From Shinella sp. PSBB067 (lineage in GTDB: Bacteria; Pseudomonadota; Alphaproteobacteria; Rhizobiales; Rhizobiaceae), in assembly GCF_016839145.1 (NCBI RefSeq), contig NZ_CP069303.1:1736001-1800000 (forward strand): a stretch of DNA of 64,000 nucleotides. Reading direction: 5' to 3'. A model generated the notes under the pieces. It was not told the origin of the DNA and did not search any database. It worked only from the letters and a program-made list of their open reading frames with translations. The position numbers were made by a program, and so were the translations under genes. Below are positions 25,818-33,656 of the stretch, piece by piece. How positions within the stretch are numbered: position 1 is the first letter of the stretch; every line of letters starts with the position of its first letter.

Positions 25818-27857
25818 CTACTGCGCCTTCTCGCCGGAAAGACCGGAGGCGAGCCGCACGAGCTTCAGGAACTCCGCCCGGTAGCCGAAGGGATCGTTGC
25901 CCCTTGCGGCTTCCGCAAGGCCGAGGATCGAGCCGTAGGCATAGTCCTGAAGGGCCGTCACGCCCTTGAGCTTCTGCCCGAAGGCGGCGACGGCGACGGA
26001 GAAGCGGACGTCGACCGAGGCCGCATCGACATCGGCGACCGCGTCGGCGTCCGTCACCGGCATGGTCGCCAGCTCGCTGGTGTCGCCGTCCGGCTTCTTC
26101 CAGCGCATCTTGAGGAAGGCGAGCTCGCCGCCGTCCGTTGCCGGCGTGGCGGCCGACTCGCCCTTGCCGTAGCGCAGCGGATCGTTCAGCACGGCGGGGC
26201 TGCCCTTCGGCGTCACCTCGTAGATGGCGGTGACGCGGTGGCCGGAGCCGATATCGCCGGCATCCACCTTGTCGTTGTTGAAATCCTCGCGGTTGAGCAC
26301 GCGGGTCTCGTAGCCGATCAGGCGATATTCGGCGATGCGCGCCGGATTGAACTCGATCTGGAACTTGACGTCCTTGGCGATGGGGAAGAGCGAGGACCCC
26401 GCCTCCTCCACCAGCGCCTTCTGCGCCTCGGCAAGGGTGTCGATATAGGCGGCCGTGCCGTTGCCGTTCTGCGCCAGCGTCTGCATCATGCCGTCATTGT
26501 AGTTGCCGCGGCCGAAGCCCAGCACGGAGAGGAAGATGCCGCTCCTGCGGTGCGCCTCGATGATGCGCTTCAGGTCCTCGTCGCTCGCCGGCCCCACGTT
26601 GAAGTCGCCGTCCGTCGCCAGCATGACGCGGTTGACGCCGTCCTTCCTGAACGCCTTCTCCGCCAGCCTGTAGGCCATCTCGATACCCTCGGCCCCGGCC
26701 GTCGAGCCGCCCGGCCGGAGCGTGTCGATCGCATCGAGGATCGTCTGCCGCTCCTTCACCGCCGTCGGCTCCAGCACCACGCCGGCATCGCCCGCATAGG
26801 TGACGACCGAGACGGTGTCGGTATCCTTCAGCTTGCCGACCAGCAGGCGGAAGGCGCTCTTCAGGAGCGGCAGCTTGTCCGGCTCGTCCATCGAACCGGA
26901 GACGTCGATGAGGAAGACGAGGTTGGCCGAAGGCTGCTCCGCCGGCGCGGTGTCGAACCCCTTGATGCCGATATGCAGGAGCTCGGTGCCCTTGTTCCAC
27001 GGCGTCGGCATGACGGTGACGGTGGCGTTGAACGGCTTTTCCGCCGTCTCCGGCCCCTTCCAGTCATAGGGGAAGTAGTTCACCATCTCCTCGACGCGCA
27101 CCGCCTCGGGATCGGGCAGGCTGCCGCCGAGCAGCGACCGGCGGACATAGGAATAGGAGGCGGTGTCGACATCCGCCGAGAAGGTCGAGACCGGATCGCT
27201 CGCGACGCTCTTCACCGGATTGGGATCGGCCGAGGCGAAACGCTCGCGATCCTCGACCGGCGCCGGCATGGCGATGACCGAAGGCGGCACAGCCATCCGG
27301 CTCAATGCCTGCCCGTTGGCCGCTCCCCCGACGGCAAGCGATTGCGGCATGGCGGCGATCACCTCCTCGTCGCGGCTTTCGGCAAGCGGCGCGGGCTCGG
27401 CCGCAGGCGTGCCGGCGCTCTCGGCCGTATCGGCGGCGGCCTTCGCGCTCGCATCCGTCTTCGCGGCAAGCTGGGCCTCGGCCTTCGCCTTTTCCGCCAC
27501 CGGCTTGCGGGCACGCTGGTCCGCATCGGCCGGCCCGGCGGCGATCCCGGCTTCGCTCTTCAGCGGCACCGTGCCGTTTCGCACCAGTTCATAGGTGACG
27601 AGGCCGGCGACAGGCACGACGAGCAGCGTGGCAAGCGCCGAGCCGGCGAGAAATTTGCGGTTCATGATGGGGCTCCATATCCGGTTGAAGATGGAGCTTG
27701 GACGCCCGCCCCCCGTAAAACCTTGGGCGGCCTGCGTATTTTTTTCCGCTTCGTCGAAAGCCTGCATGGCGGCGGCGAGCGCCGCGGCGCGGGCCGATGC
27801 ATCGGCTGCCGGCGGCTGGCGGCGGGAAAGCTTGTCGAGGTCGAGATCGGTCATCAT
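25818..27857 (-). CDS. von Willebrand factor A (YfbK-type) membrane-anchored protein
   Basis: 679 residues. N-terminal ~60 residues are polar, followed by a single membrane helix (FLAGSALATLLVVPVAGLV) and an Ala/Lys-rich linker. Next come a vWA N-terminal domain (TFSADVDTASYSYVRRSLL), a vWA domain with the MIDAS motif DVSGSMDEPDKLP, and a DUF3520-type C-terminus. It starts 11 bases after the ECF sigma gene. The short polar N-terminus before the membrane helix sits where an anti-sigma domain might be, but no known anti-sigma motif was seen. The longer open frame beyond 27857 overlaps the sigma gene and is spurious. Confidence 0.83.
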   Translation of the reverse strand: MMTDLDLDKLSRRQPPAADASARAAALAAAMQAFDEAEKNTQAAQGFTGGGRPSSIFNRIWSPIMNRKFLAGSALATLLVVPVAGLVTYELVRNGTVPLKSEAGIAAGPADADQRARKPVAEKAKAEAQLAAKTDASAKAAADTAESAGTPAAEPAPLAESRDEEVIAAMPQSLAVGGAANGQALSRMAVPPSVIAMPAPVEDRERFASADPNPVKSVASDPVSTFSADVDTASYSYVRRSLLGGSLPDPEAVRVEEMVNYFPYDWKGPETAEKPFNATVTVMPTPWNKGTELLHIGIKGFDTAPAEQPSANLVFLIDVSGSMDEPDKLPLLKSAFRLLVGKLKDTDTVSVVTYAGDAGVVLEPTAVKERQTILDAIDTLRPGGSTAGAEGIEMAYRLAEKAFRKDGVNRVMLATDGDFNVGPASDEDLKRIIEAHRRSGIFLSVLGFGRGNYNDGMMQTLAQNGNGTAAYIDTLAEAQKALVEEAGSSLFPIAKDVKFQIEFNPARIAEYRLIGYETRVLNREDFNNDKVDAGDIGSGHRVTAIYEVTPKGSPAVLNDPLRYGKGESAATPATDGGELAFLKMRWKKPDGDTSELATMPVTDADAVADVDAASVDVRFSVAVAAFGQKLKGVTALQDYAYGSILGLAEAARGNDPFGYRAEFLKLVRLASGLSGEKAQ

Positions 27858-27868
27858 CTGTCCTTCCG

Positions 27869-28390
27869 TCACGCGGCCGCATCGCGCAGCAGCACCTTCA
27901 GGCGCTTGCGGGCCTCGTGCACATGCCAGGAAATCGTCGTTTCGGCGCAGCCGAGCACATCGGCCGCCGCCGCATGGGTCAGGCCCTCGCCGTAGATCAG
28001 CAGCACCGCATCGCGCTGCTTGTCGGGAAGCCGGCGCACCGCCTGCCACAGTTCCTCGCCGCCATCGTCGGCGGAATGGTCTTCCAGCACCGCCTTTTCG
28101 CGAAGATAGGCGGCATCGCGCCACTCGGCCCGCCGCCGCTTGCGCATCTGGTCGCGCGCGGCATTCAGCGTCACCGCATAGAGCCAGGTGCCGAAGCGGC
28201 TCGCGCCCTTGAAGCCGCGGATGGCGCTGGCGAGGCGTATGCACACCTCCTGCGCCACATCCTCGGCATCCTGCCGGTCGCCGCACCATCGCCAGGCGAC
28301 GGCATGGATGAAATCATAGCGGCCTTCGATCAGCGCGGCGAATGCCTGCCGATCCCCGAGGGCCGCCTTTTCGACGAGTTCTGTTTCCAC
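27869..28390 (-). CDS. ECF-family RNA polymerase sigma factor
   Basis: 173 residues with region 2 (YDFIHAVAWRWCGDRQDAEDVAQEV, RFGTWLYAVTLNAARDQMRK) and region 4 (LPDKQRDAVLLIYGEGLTHAAAADVLGCAETTISWHVHEARKRL). It directly precedes the vWA gene and probably forms an operon with it; such ECF/vWA pairs occur in alphaproteobacteria. Target promoters are not evident in the window. Confidence 0.9.
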   Translation of the reverse strand: METELVEKAALGDRQAFAALIEGRYDFIHAVAWRWCGDRQDAEDVAQEVCIRLASAIRGFKGASRFGTWLYAVTLNAARDQMRKRRRAEWRDAAYLREKAVLEDHSADDGGEELWQAVRRLPDKQRDAVLLIYGEGLTHAAAADVLGCAETTISWHVHEARKRLKVLLRDAAA

Positions 28391-28469
28391 GGGTCCATCC
28401 CGATTGCGTGCACTATTCCTTCAGACGCGCGCCGGACGGCAATCCTTGGGTGGCGAGTCGGTATTTTTC

Positions 28470-29216
28470 TCACCAGGGCAGATTTTTCACGACCGCGATG
28501 ATGGTGCCCATGATGGCGCGGCGGTCGTGCCGCCGCATTTCAGGGGAATAAAGGCTGGAAATGCTGCCGTCGAGGAAAAGCGCGTTGCGGCATTGCAACC
28601 GGTCCCGGAAGAGCGTCGCGAAGTCGTGGAAACGCACCCGGTCCTTCGAGATGGCGAAGGCGACGCGCCCGTCCGGCAGGATGCCGACGCCGTTGCGGAT
28701 CTGCAGGCTCGTGGCATCCGGCAGGAAACGCGGGTGGATCTGTCCGTCGATCACCAGCATCGGCCCGGATTGCGTCGCCTCCCGCGGCGAAAGACCGGCC
28801 TTCGCATAGGCCTCCGTCTCCATCACGCCCGCCGTGCCATCGCCGACGAAGAACACGCCGTTCGGCTTCATGAAGAAATTGCCGAAGGCGTCGTCGCGGT
28901 TAAGCGCCCCGGTCTGCCTGCCCTGCTCCACAAGCAGGCCCACCGGGCCGTAGTCCGGATGATACATGCCGCCGTTCATGGCGAAGCTCATGTGCTGCCC
29001 GTTGCGCAGCAGGTGCGTGTTGAGCCCGTCATAGGTCGCCCCGCCCATGCCGAGCGTTTGCGCGCCGTAGAGCTTTATCGTGTCCTTCGCGGGATCGAAT
29101 GTGCAGACGGTGTAGCGGGCGGAAAGATGCTCGATCTCGGCGCATTTCGGCGGTTCGGCCATGGCGACACTCCGCAGGGCAAGGCTAAGGAACAGAAAGA
29201 ACAGAAACGTGCGCAT
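28470..29216 (-). CDS. Phosphodiester glycosidase family protein (DUF2233/NAGPA-like), secreted
   Basis: 248 residues from ATG 29216 with a signal peptide (MRTFLFFLFLSLALRSVAMA). The NAGPA/DUF2233 fold is indicated by FAMNGGMYHPDYGPVGLLVE, SGPMLVIDGQIHPRF and ALFLDGSISSLYSPE. Family members cleave phosphodiester-linked sugars; the substrate here is unknown. The next gene downstream on this strand is the ECF sigma factor. Confidence 0.8.
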   Translation of the reverse strand: MRTFLFFLFLSLALRSVAMAEPPKCAEIEHLSARYTVCTFDPAKDTIKLYGAQTLGMGGATYDGLNTHLLRNGQHMSFAMNGGMYHPDYGPVGLLVEQGRQTGALNRDDAFGNFFMKPNGVFFVGDGTAGVMETEAYAKAGLSPREATQSGPMLVIDGQIHPRFLPDATSLQIRNGVGILPDGRVAFAISKDRVRFHDFATLFRDRLQCRNALFLDGSISSLYSPEMRRHDRRAIMGTIIAVVKNLPW

Positions 29217-29287
29217 GGCCCTTTGGCTCCGCCGGCAATGCGGCGAATTTAGCGGCGATTCTGCCGGAAAGGTCAAAGCGACCGGGC

Positions 29288-29959
29288 TTAAAGCGAGAGG
29301 GCCGCCATGTGGAAGCGGAGCTGGGCATCGTCGTAGCGATAGTCCGCGCCGACGGGACAGGCCGCGCGGGAAAGGCAGCCGGAGGCCATGCAGCCGCCCT
29401 GCCCCTGCCGCGTGCGCAGATGCGCCCGGCAGGCCGGCACGTCGAAGGTGCCGGGGCGGACGGCGCCGGCGGGACAGGCGGTGAGGCAGGGCTTGTCCGG
29501 ACAGTGGTCGCAGGGATGCGCCTCTGCCATCAACGGCTCTCCGTCGACCGGCCGGCAAAAGCCGAGCGCACCGCGGTAGCCGTGCCAGAGGCCGTAGACG
29601 GGATGGATGAGGATGCCGAGCGGAGAGGCTTTCAGGCCTTCCGCGCGCATGGCCCATTGCTGGAAGGGCTGCCATGGCGGATCGGAGGGAAACCAGGCGG
29701 TCGCGCCCACAGAGACGGCGGCCGCGCCGATGATCGCCTTCGACCAGGCGTCGAGCGGATCGGCGCCGCCGCTGTCCGCCTGCCCTTCCCGCCAGCGGCA
29801 AAAGGCCGGCCAGATGGAGCTGCCGATATTGCCGACGAGAAGGACGCTCGCGGCGGGGCGCCCGTCCGAAAGGGCGGGCGCCGCCTCGCCGTCCGCGAAA
29901 TTCACGAAGCCGCGCAAAAAAAGACCGTGCGGCTCAAGAGCCGCACGGAGGTTCGTCAT
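29288..29959 (-). CDS. Ferredoxin-like 4Fe-4S protein, QueG C-terminal-like, downstream of mttB
   Basis: 223 residues from ATG 29959. The C-terminal region has cysteines for two clusters: CDHCPDKPCLTACPAGA (about 153-169), and CRAHLRTRQGQGGC plus CLSRAACPVG. This order resembles the Fe-S half of epoxyqueuosine reductase, a cobalamin enzyme, but the N-terminal part is short and lacks an obvious catalytic domain. It follows mttB on the same strand after 128 bases, so it may supply electrons to a corrinoid enzyme. Function is not established. Confidence 0.7.
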   Translation of the reverse strand: MTNLRAALEPHGLFLRGFVNFADGEAAPALSDGRPAASVLLVGNIGSSIWPAFCRWREGQADSGGADPLDAWSKAIIGAAAVSVGATAWFPSDPPWQPFQQWAMRAEGLKASPLGILIHPVYGLWHGYRGALGFCRPVDGEPLMAEAHPCDHCPDKPCLTACPAGAVRPGTFDVPACRAHLRTRQGQGGCMASGCLSRAACPVGADYRYDDAQLRFHMAALSL

Positions 29960-30087
29960 GTCGGGGCGCGACGCCCTCACCGGGTCACGTCCCCTTTGAG
30001 TTCGTAATGCGGGCGCCAGACCTCCTTCTGGATCATGTCTGCCACCCGGAACGCTCCGCCTTGCTCCCTGGCGCGATCGGGACCCTT

Positions 30088-31659
30088 TCAGGTGAAGGCG
30101 TCGGGCATCGATTCCTTGCGCTTGGCGATGAAGTCGAGGAGCGCATCGTCGATCGCCGGATCGAGATGGGGCGCCTCGTAGCTCTCCAGCCAGGTGCGGC
30201 AGAGCGCATTGGCACGCTCCTCGATGCGCTTCTGGCCTTCGATCTCCCACTGCTCGAAGGAATTGTTGTCGGCGAGCGGCGAGCGGTAGAAGGCGCTCTG
30301 GAAGTTGGCCTGCGTATGGGCGCAGCCGAGATAGTGGCTGCCGGGGCCGACTTCGCGGATGGCGTCGAGGGCCTGGGCGTTTTCCGACAGGTCGACGCCT
30401 TCGGCCAACTTCTGCATCATGCCGAGCTGGTCCTGGTCGATCATGAACTTCTCGTAGGACGAGACGAGGCCGCCTTCCAGCCAGCCCGCCGCGTGCAGGA
30501 CGAAGTTCGTGCCGGCCAGCAGCGTCATGTTCAGCGTGTTGGCCGATTCGTGCGCCGCCTGGGCGTCCGGAACCTTGGAGCCGCAGAGCGAGCCGCCCGT
30601 GCGGAACGGCAGGCGGAGACGGCGGGCGAGCTGCGCGGCGCCGTAGGAGACCAGCGACGGCTCGGGCGAGCCGAAGGTCGGCGCACCCGACTGCATGGAG
30701 ATCGAGGCGGCGAACGTGCCGAACAGCACCGGCGCACCCTTGCGGATGAGCTGGGTGAAGGAGGCACCGGCCAGCACCTCGGCGAGGATCTGCGTCAGCG
30801 TGCCGGCGACCGTGACCGGGCTCATGGCGCCCGACAGGATGAACGGCGAGACGACGCAGGCCTGGTTATGACGGGCATAGACCTTCAGCGCGCCCACCAT
30901 GGTCTCGTCGAAGACCATCGGCGAGTTGGCGTTGATGAGGTTGAGCGTGACCGTGTTCTTCTCGACGAAGTCCTCGCCGAAGACGAGCTTGGCCATGGCG
31001 ATCGTGTCTTCCGCGCGCTCCGGCGCCGTGACCGAGCCCATGAACGGCTTGTCGGAATATTTGATATGGCTGTAGATCATGTCCAGGTGACGCTTGTTCA
31101 CCGGAACATCCACCGGCTCGCAGACCGTGCCGCCCGAGGAATGGATCGACGGGGCCATGTAGGCGAGCTTCACGAAGTTGCTGAAGTCCTCGATGGTCGC
31201 ATAGCGGCGGTTGCCTTCGAGGTCGCGCACGAAGGGCGGGCCGTAGACCGGTGCGAAGACGGTGGCCTTGCCGCCGATATGGCAATTGCGCTCGGCGTTG
31301 CGGGCATGCCAGGTGAAGTCGGACGGCGCGGTCTTCAGGAGCTCGCGGCACAGGCCCTTCGGGAAGTGCACGCGCTCGCCGCGCACGTCGGCCCCGGCTT
31401 CCTTCCAGAGCGCCAGCGCTTCCGCATCCTCGCGGAACTCGATGCCGATCTCCTCCAGCACGCGGTCGGCATTTGCCTCGATCAGCGACAGGCCTTCCTC
31501 ATCGAGAACCTCGTATTCCCTGATCTTGCGGGTGATGTAAGGCAGCGACGGACCCGGGCCGCCCCCGGTACGCGATGCGCGCCGTGCGGCCGCGCCTCTC
31601 CCCTCGCGCGAGCGGCGCCCGCCGCCCTCGCCTGCCACCTGCTGAATATCCTCGCTCAT
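30088..31659 (-). CDS. MttB-superfamily (trimethylamine/betaine-type) corrinoid methyltransferase, no pyrrolysine codon
   Basis: 523 residues, uninterrupted; there is no in-frame UAG, so it belongs to the non-pyrrolysine branch that includes glycine-betaine methyltransferase MtgB. Family features: FARNCHIGGKA-like region (HARNAERNCHIGGKATVFAP), GPPFVRDLEGNRRYATIEDF, TVCEPVDVPVNKRHLDM, SVTAPERAEDTI, GSPEPSLVSYGAAQLAR and GSHYLGCAHTQANF. An unusual Arg/Gly-rich N-terminal extension of about 37 residues precedes the first conserved LPYITRKIREYEVLD. It should transfer a methyl from a quaternary amine to the Co(I) corrinoid protein encoded divergently 338 bases away. Confidence 0.88.
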   Translation of the reverse strand: MSEDIQQVAGEGGGRRSREGRGAAARRASRTGGGPGPSLPYITRKIREYEVLDEEGLSLIEANADRVLEEIGIEFREDAEALALWKEAGADVRGERVHFPKGLCRELLKTAPSDFTWHARNAERNCHIGGKATVFAPVYGPPFVRDLEGNRRYATIEDFSNFVKLAYMAPSIHSSGGTVCEPVDVPVNKRHLDMIYSHIKYSDKPFMGSVTAPERAEDTIAMAKLVFGEDFVEKNTVTLNLINANSPMVFDETMVGALKVYARHNQACVVSPFILSGAMSPVTVAGTLTQILAEVLAGASFTQLIRKGAPVLFGTFAASISMQSGAPTFGSPEPSLVSYGAAQLARRLRLPFRTGGSLCGSKVPDAQAAHESANTLNMTLLAGTNFVLHAAGWLEGGLVSSYEKFMIDQDQLGMMQKLAEGVDLSENAQALDAIREVGPGSHYLGCAHTQANFQSAFYRSPLADNNSFEQWEIEGQKRIEERANALCRTWLESYEAPHLDPAIDDALLDFIAKRKESMPDAFT

Positions 31660-31777
31660 GATCCGTCTTCCTTGTTATTCCGGCGCCGGAAGGCACCACT
31701 CGTCCTATGCTAGCAAGCCATCGGGGCGGGGCGGTTCTCAAAGCGCCAAGCGGTGGCGCACGCTGGATACCGGCTCG

Positions 31778-31908
31778 GTCGCGACATTAGCGGAATTGCG
31801 ACGCGCCCCATAGCGCCATTGTCTTGTTTACGCTGTCAATTCACCGTCTTGCAGGCTATCCTGGCAACAAGCGTTCGGCGGGTCGCTTTTCGCTGTATGC
31901 GACGTCGC
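31778..31908. promoter_or_regulatory. GCGAC/GTCGC repeats in the mttB-corrinoid divergent promoter region
   Basis: The 338-base gap between mttB and the corrinoid gene has GGTCGCGACATT at 31778-31789, TTGCGACG at 31796-31803 and the perfect 10-base palindrome GCGACGTCGC at 31899-31908. The words match those upstream of the AraC-GATase1 regulator at 43078. They are candidate operators for divergent control; no clear -35/-10 pair was assigned. Confidence 0.45.
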
Positions 31909-31997
31909 TTTCAAAATCGGGTTCGCGGAAGAGGAAGGATATTCCTTGTACGACGAGCCTGCCGCCCGGCACGCGCCAATGGAGACGAGGAACCAAC

Positions 31998-32693
31998 ATG
32001 TCTGACGACGAAATCATTCTCGCCGATCTCTCCGACGAAGAGCTTGTGCAGCAGATGCACGACGACCTCTACGACGGCCTCAAGGAGGAAATCGAAGAGG
32101 GCACGAACATCCTGCTCGAACGCGGCTGGGCGCCCTACGACATTCTCACCCAGGCCCTCGTCGAAGGCATGCGCATCGTCGGCGTCGACTTCCGCGACGG
32201 CATCCTCTTCGTTCCGGAAGTGCTGCTTTCGGCCAACGCCATGAAGGCCGGCATGCATATCCTGCGTCCGCTGCTCGCCGCCACCGGCGCGCCGAAGCAG
32301 GGCAAGATGGTCATCGGCACCGTCAAGGGCGACATCCACGACATCGGCAAGAACCTCGTCGGCATGATGATGGAAGGCGCGGGCTTCGACGTCATCGACC
32401 TCGGCATCAACAACCCGGTCGAGAACTACCTGGAAGCCATCGAGCGCGAGCAGCCGGACATCCTCGGCATGTCCGCCCTCCTGACCACCACCATGCCCTA
32501 CATGAAGGTCGTCATCGACACGATGAAGGAAAAGGGCCTGCGCGACGACTACGTCGTGCTCGTCGGCGGCGCGCCGCTGAACGAGGAATTCGGCAAGGCC
32601 GTCGGCGCCGACGCCTACTGCCGCGACGCGGCCGTAGCCGTGGAGACGGCCAAGGAATTCATGAAGCGCAAGCACAACATGCTTGCGGGCTGA
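31998..32693 (+). CDS. Corrinoid (B12-binding) methyl-carrier protein, MtgC/MttC type
   Basis: 231 residues. An N-terminal helical cap domain of about 95 residues (ILLERGWAPYDILTQALVEG, FVPEVLLSANAMKAGM) is followed by a Rossmann B12 domain with the base-off signature GDIHDIGKN at 111-119, so His114 is the lower cobalt ligand. The later DILGMSALLTTTMPYM and VLVGGAPLNEEF blocks are typical of MtmC/MttC/MtgC. It should receive the methyl from MttB and donate it to the pterin methyltransferase at 36.6 kb. A terminator follows. Confidence 0.93.
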   Translation: MSDDEIILADLSDEELVQQMHDDLYDGLKEEIEEGTNILLERGWAPYDILTQALVEGMRIVGVDFRDGILFVPEVLLSANAMKAGMHILRPLLAATGAPKQGKMVIGTVKGDIHDIGKNLVGMMMEGAGFDVIDLGINNPVENYLEAIEREQPDILGMSALLTTTMPYMKVVIDTMKEKGLRDDYVVLVGGAPLNEEFGKAVGADAYCRDAAVAVETAKEFMKRKHNMLAG

Positions 32694-32703
32694 GCAATGA
32701 TTT

Positions 32704-32738
32704 CCGGACGGCGCCGGGCTTGAATCGGCGCCGTCCGA
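32704..32738. terminator. Bidirectional hairpin between corrinoid and entericidin genes
   Basis: GGACGGCGCC and GGCGCCGTCC arms form a 10-bp stem around an 11-base loop. It lies between the convergent ends of the two genes. There is no long T tract on either side, so strength is uncertain. Confidence 0.6.
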
Positions 32739-32747
32739 CTACGATCT

Positions 32748-32906
32748 TCAGTTTGCGGCTCTTTCGACGCTTCGTCCGGCGTCCTGCGTCGCATCCACGG
32801 CATTGGCCGTATCCCGACCCATGCCGCGAATGGTGTTGCCGCAGGCGCTGAGCGCAAGAAGCGCCGCGAGAACGATGCTGATCCTGGTCAGGTGTGTGCC
32901 AGTCAT
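32748..32906 (-). CDS. Entericidin-like small lipoprotein
   Basis: 52-residue protein with a type II signal peptide and lipobox (ISIVLAALLALSAC), then the entericidin EcnA/B pattern GNTIRGMGRDTANAV. The short tail is Ala/Asp-rich. It is an outer-membrane-type lipoprotein of unknown role, often stress-induced. Its ATG (32906) is only 17 bases from the divergent DUF1638 start at 32924, so each gene's promoter must lie inside its neighbour. Confidence 0.8.
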   Translation of the reverse strand: MTGTHLTRISIVLAALLALSACGNTIRGMGRDTANAVDATQDAGRSVERAAN

Positions 32907-32923
32907 GGTCGGAGTCCCTCTTC

Positions 32924-33565
32924 ATGGATGTGGTTGACGCAGACATTCGGCTCGAAAGCCCGAGCGATGAACGCGCGAAAGCGGAAAAGGTTCGCGTGAT
33001 CGCCTGCGGCGCGATCGCCCGTGAAGTGCTGGCGATCCGGGACACCAACGGCCTCGGCCATATCGACCTGCAATGTCTCCCCGCCATCTGGCACGCCCAT
33101 CCCGAGAAGATCGCGCCCGGGGTGGAAAAGGCGATCGAGGAGGCCCGCGCCGAAGGCTTTTCGCGCATCTTCGTCGGCTATGCCGATTGCGGCACCGGCG
33201 GTCTGCTCGACAAGGTCTGCGAACGCCACGGCGTCGAGCGCATCGCCGGCCCGCACTGTTATTCGTTCTTCGCCGGCAACGAGGCCTTCGCCGCGAAAGA
33301 CGACGACGTGACCTCCTTCTTCCTCACCGATTTCCTCGCCCGACAGTTCCGCGCCTTCGTCATCGAGCCGCTCGGCCTCCACCGCCATCCGCAACTGAAG
33401 GACATGTATTTCGGCAACTATACCAAGCTCGTCTATCTCTCGCAGATCGAGGACGAAGCCCTGCAGCGCAAGGCGAAGGAAGCCGCCGATTATCTCGGCC
33501 TCGTCTACGAGTACCGCTATACCGGTTACGGCGACCTGACGGGCGAGCTGCTGCGCGCCCGCTAA
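32924..33565 (+). CDS. DUF1638 protein associated with corrinoid methyltransferases
   Basis: 213 residues. Conserved-looking segments are VRVIACGAIAREVLAIRD near the N-terminus, LPAIWHAHPEKIAPGV, FVGYADCGTGGLLDKVCERH, GPHCYSFFAG and MYFGNYTKLVYLSQIED, with several cysteines. DUF1638 genes commonly accompany methyltransferase/corrinoid protein genes in anaerobes and rhizobia, but no reaction is known. Start ATG 32924 has only a weak ribosome site; a GTG at 32894 is in frame. Confidence 0.82.
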   Translation: MDVVDADIRLESPSDERAKAEKVRVIACGAIAREVLAIRDTNGLGHIDLQCLPAIWHAHPEKIAPGVEKAIEEARAEGFSRIFVGYADCGTGGLLDKVCERHGVERIAGPHCYSFFAGNEAFAAKDDDVTSFFLTDFLARQFRAFVIEPLGLHRHPQLKDMYFGNYTKLVYLSQIEDEALQRKAKEAADYLGLVYEYRYTGYGDLTGELLRAR

Positions 33566-33656
33566 CCGATCCTTAGCCCTGCCGGCAAATCCCCGATCCC
33601 GGTTACCGCTTCCTAAGCCCTTCCCCGCGATGATGCGCGCCATATCCCGGCGAGGC

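Noticed and set aside
25677..27995. 772-codon plus-strand open frame over the vWA gene
   Set aside because: Antisense shadow of a well-supported vWA gene; composition is His/Arg-rich without domain motifs.
29983..30042. 19-codon minus-strand frame between mttB and the Fe-S gene
   Set aside because: ATG-start frame ending EVWRPHYELKGDVTR. It is too short to judge and nothing supports translation.
30088..31659. Pyrrolysine-containing trimethylamine methyltransferase
   Set aside because: The frame has no in-frame TAG codon and no pyrrolysine genes are visible nearby, so this is the non-pyrrolysine branch.
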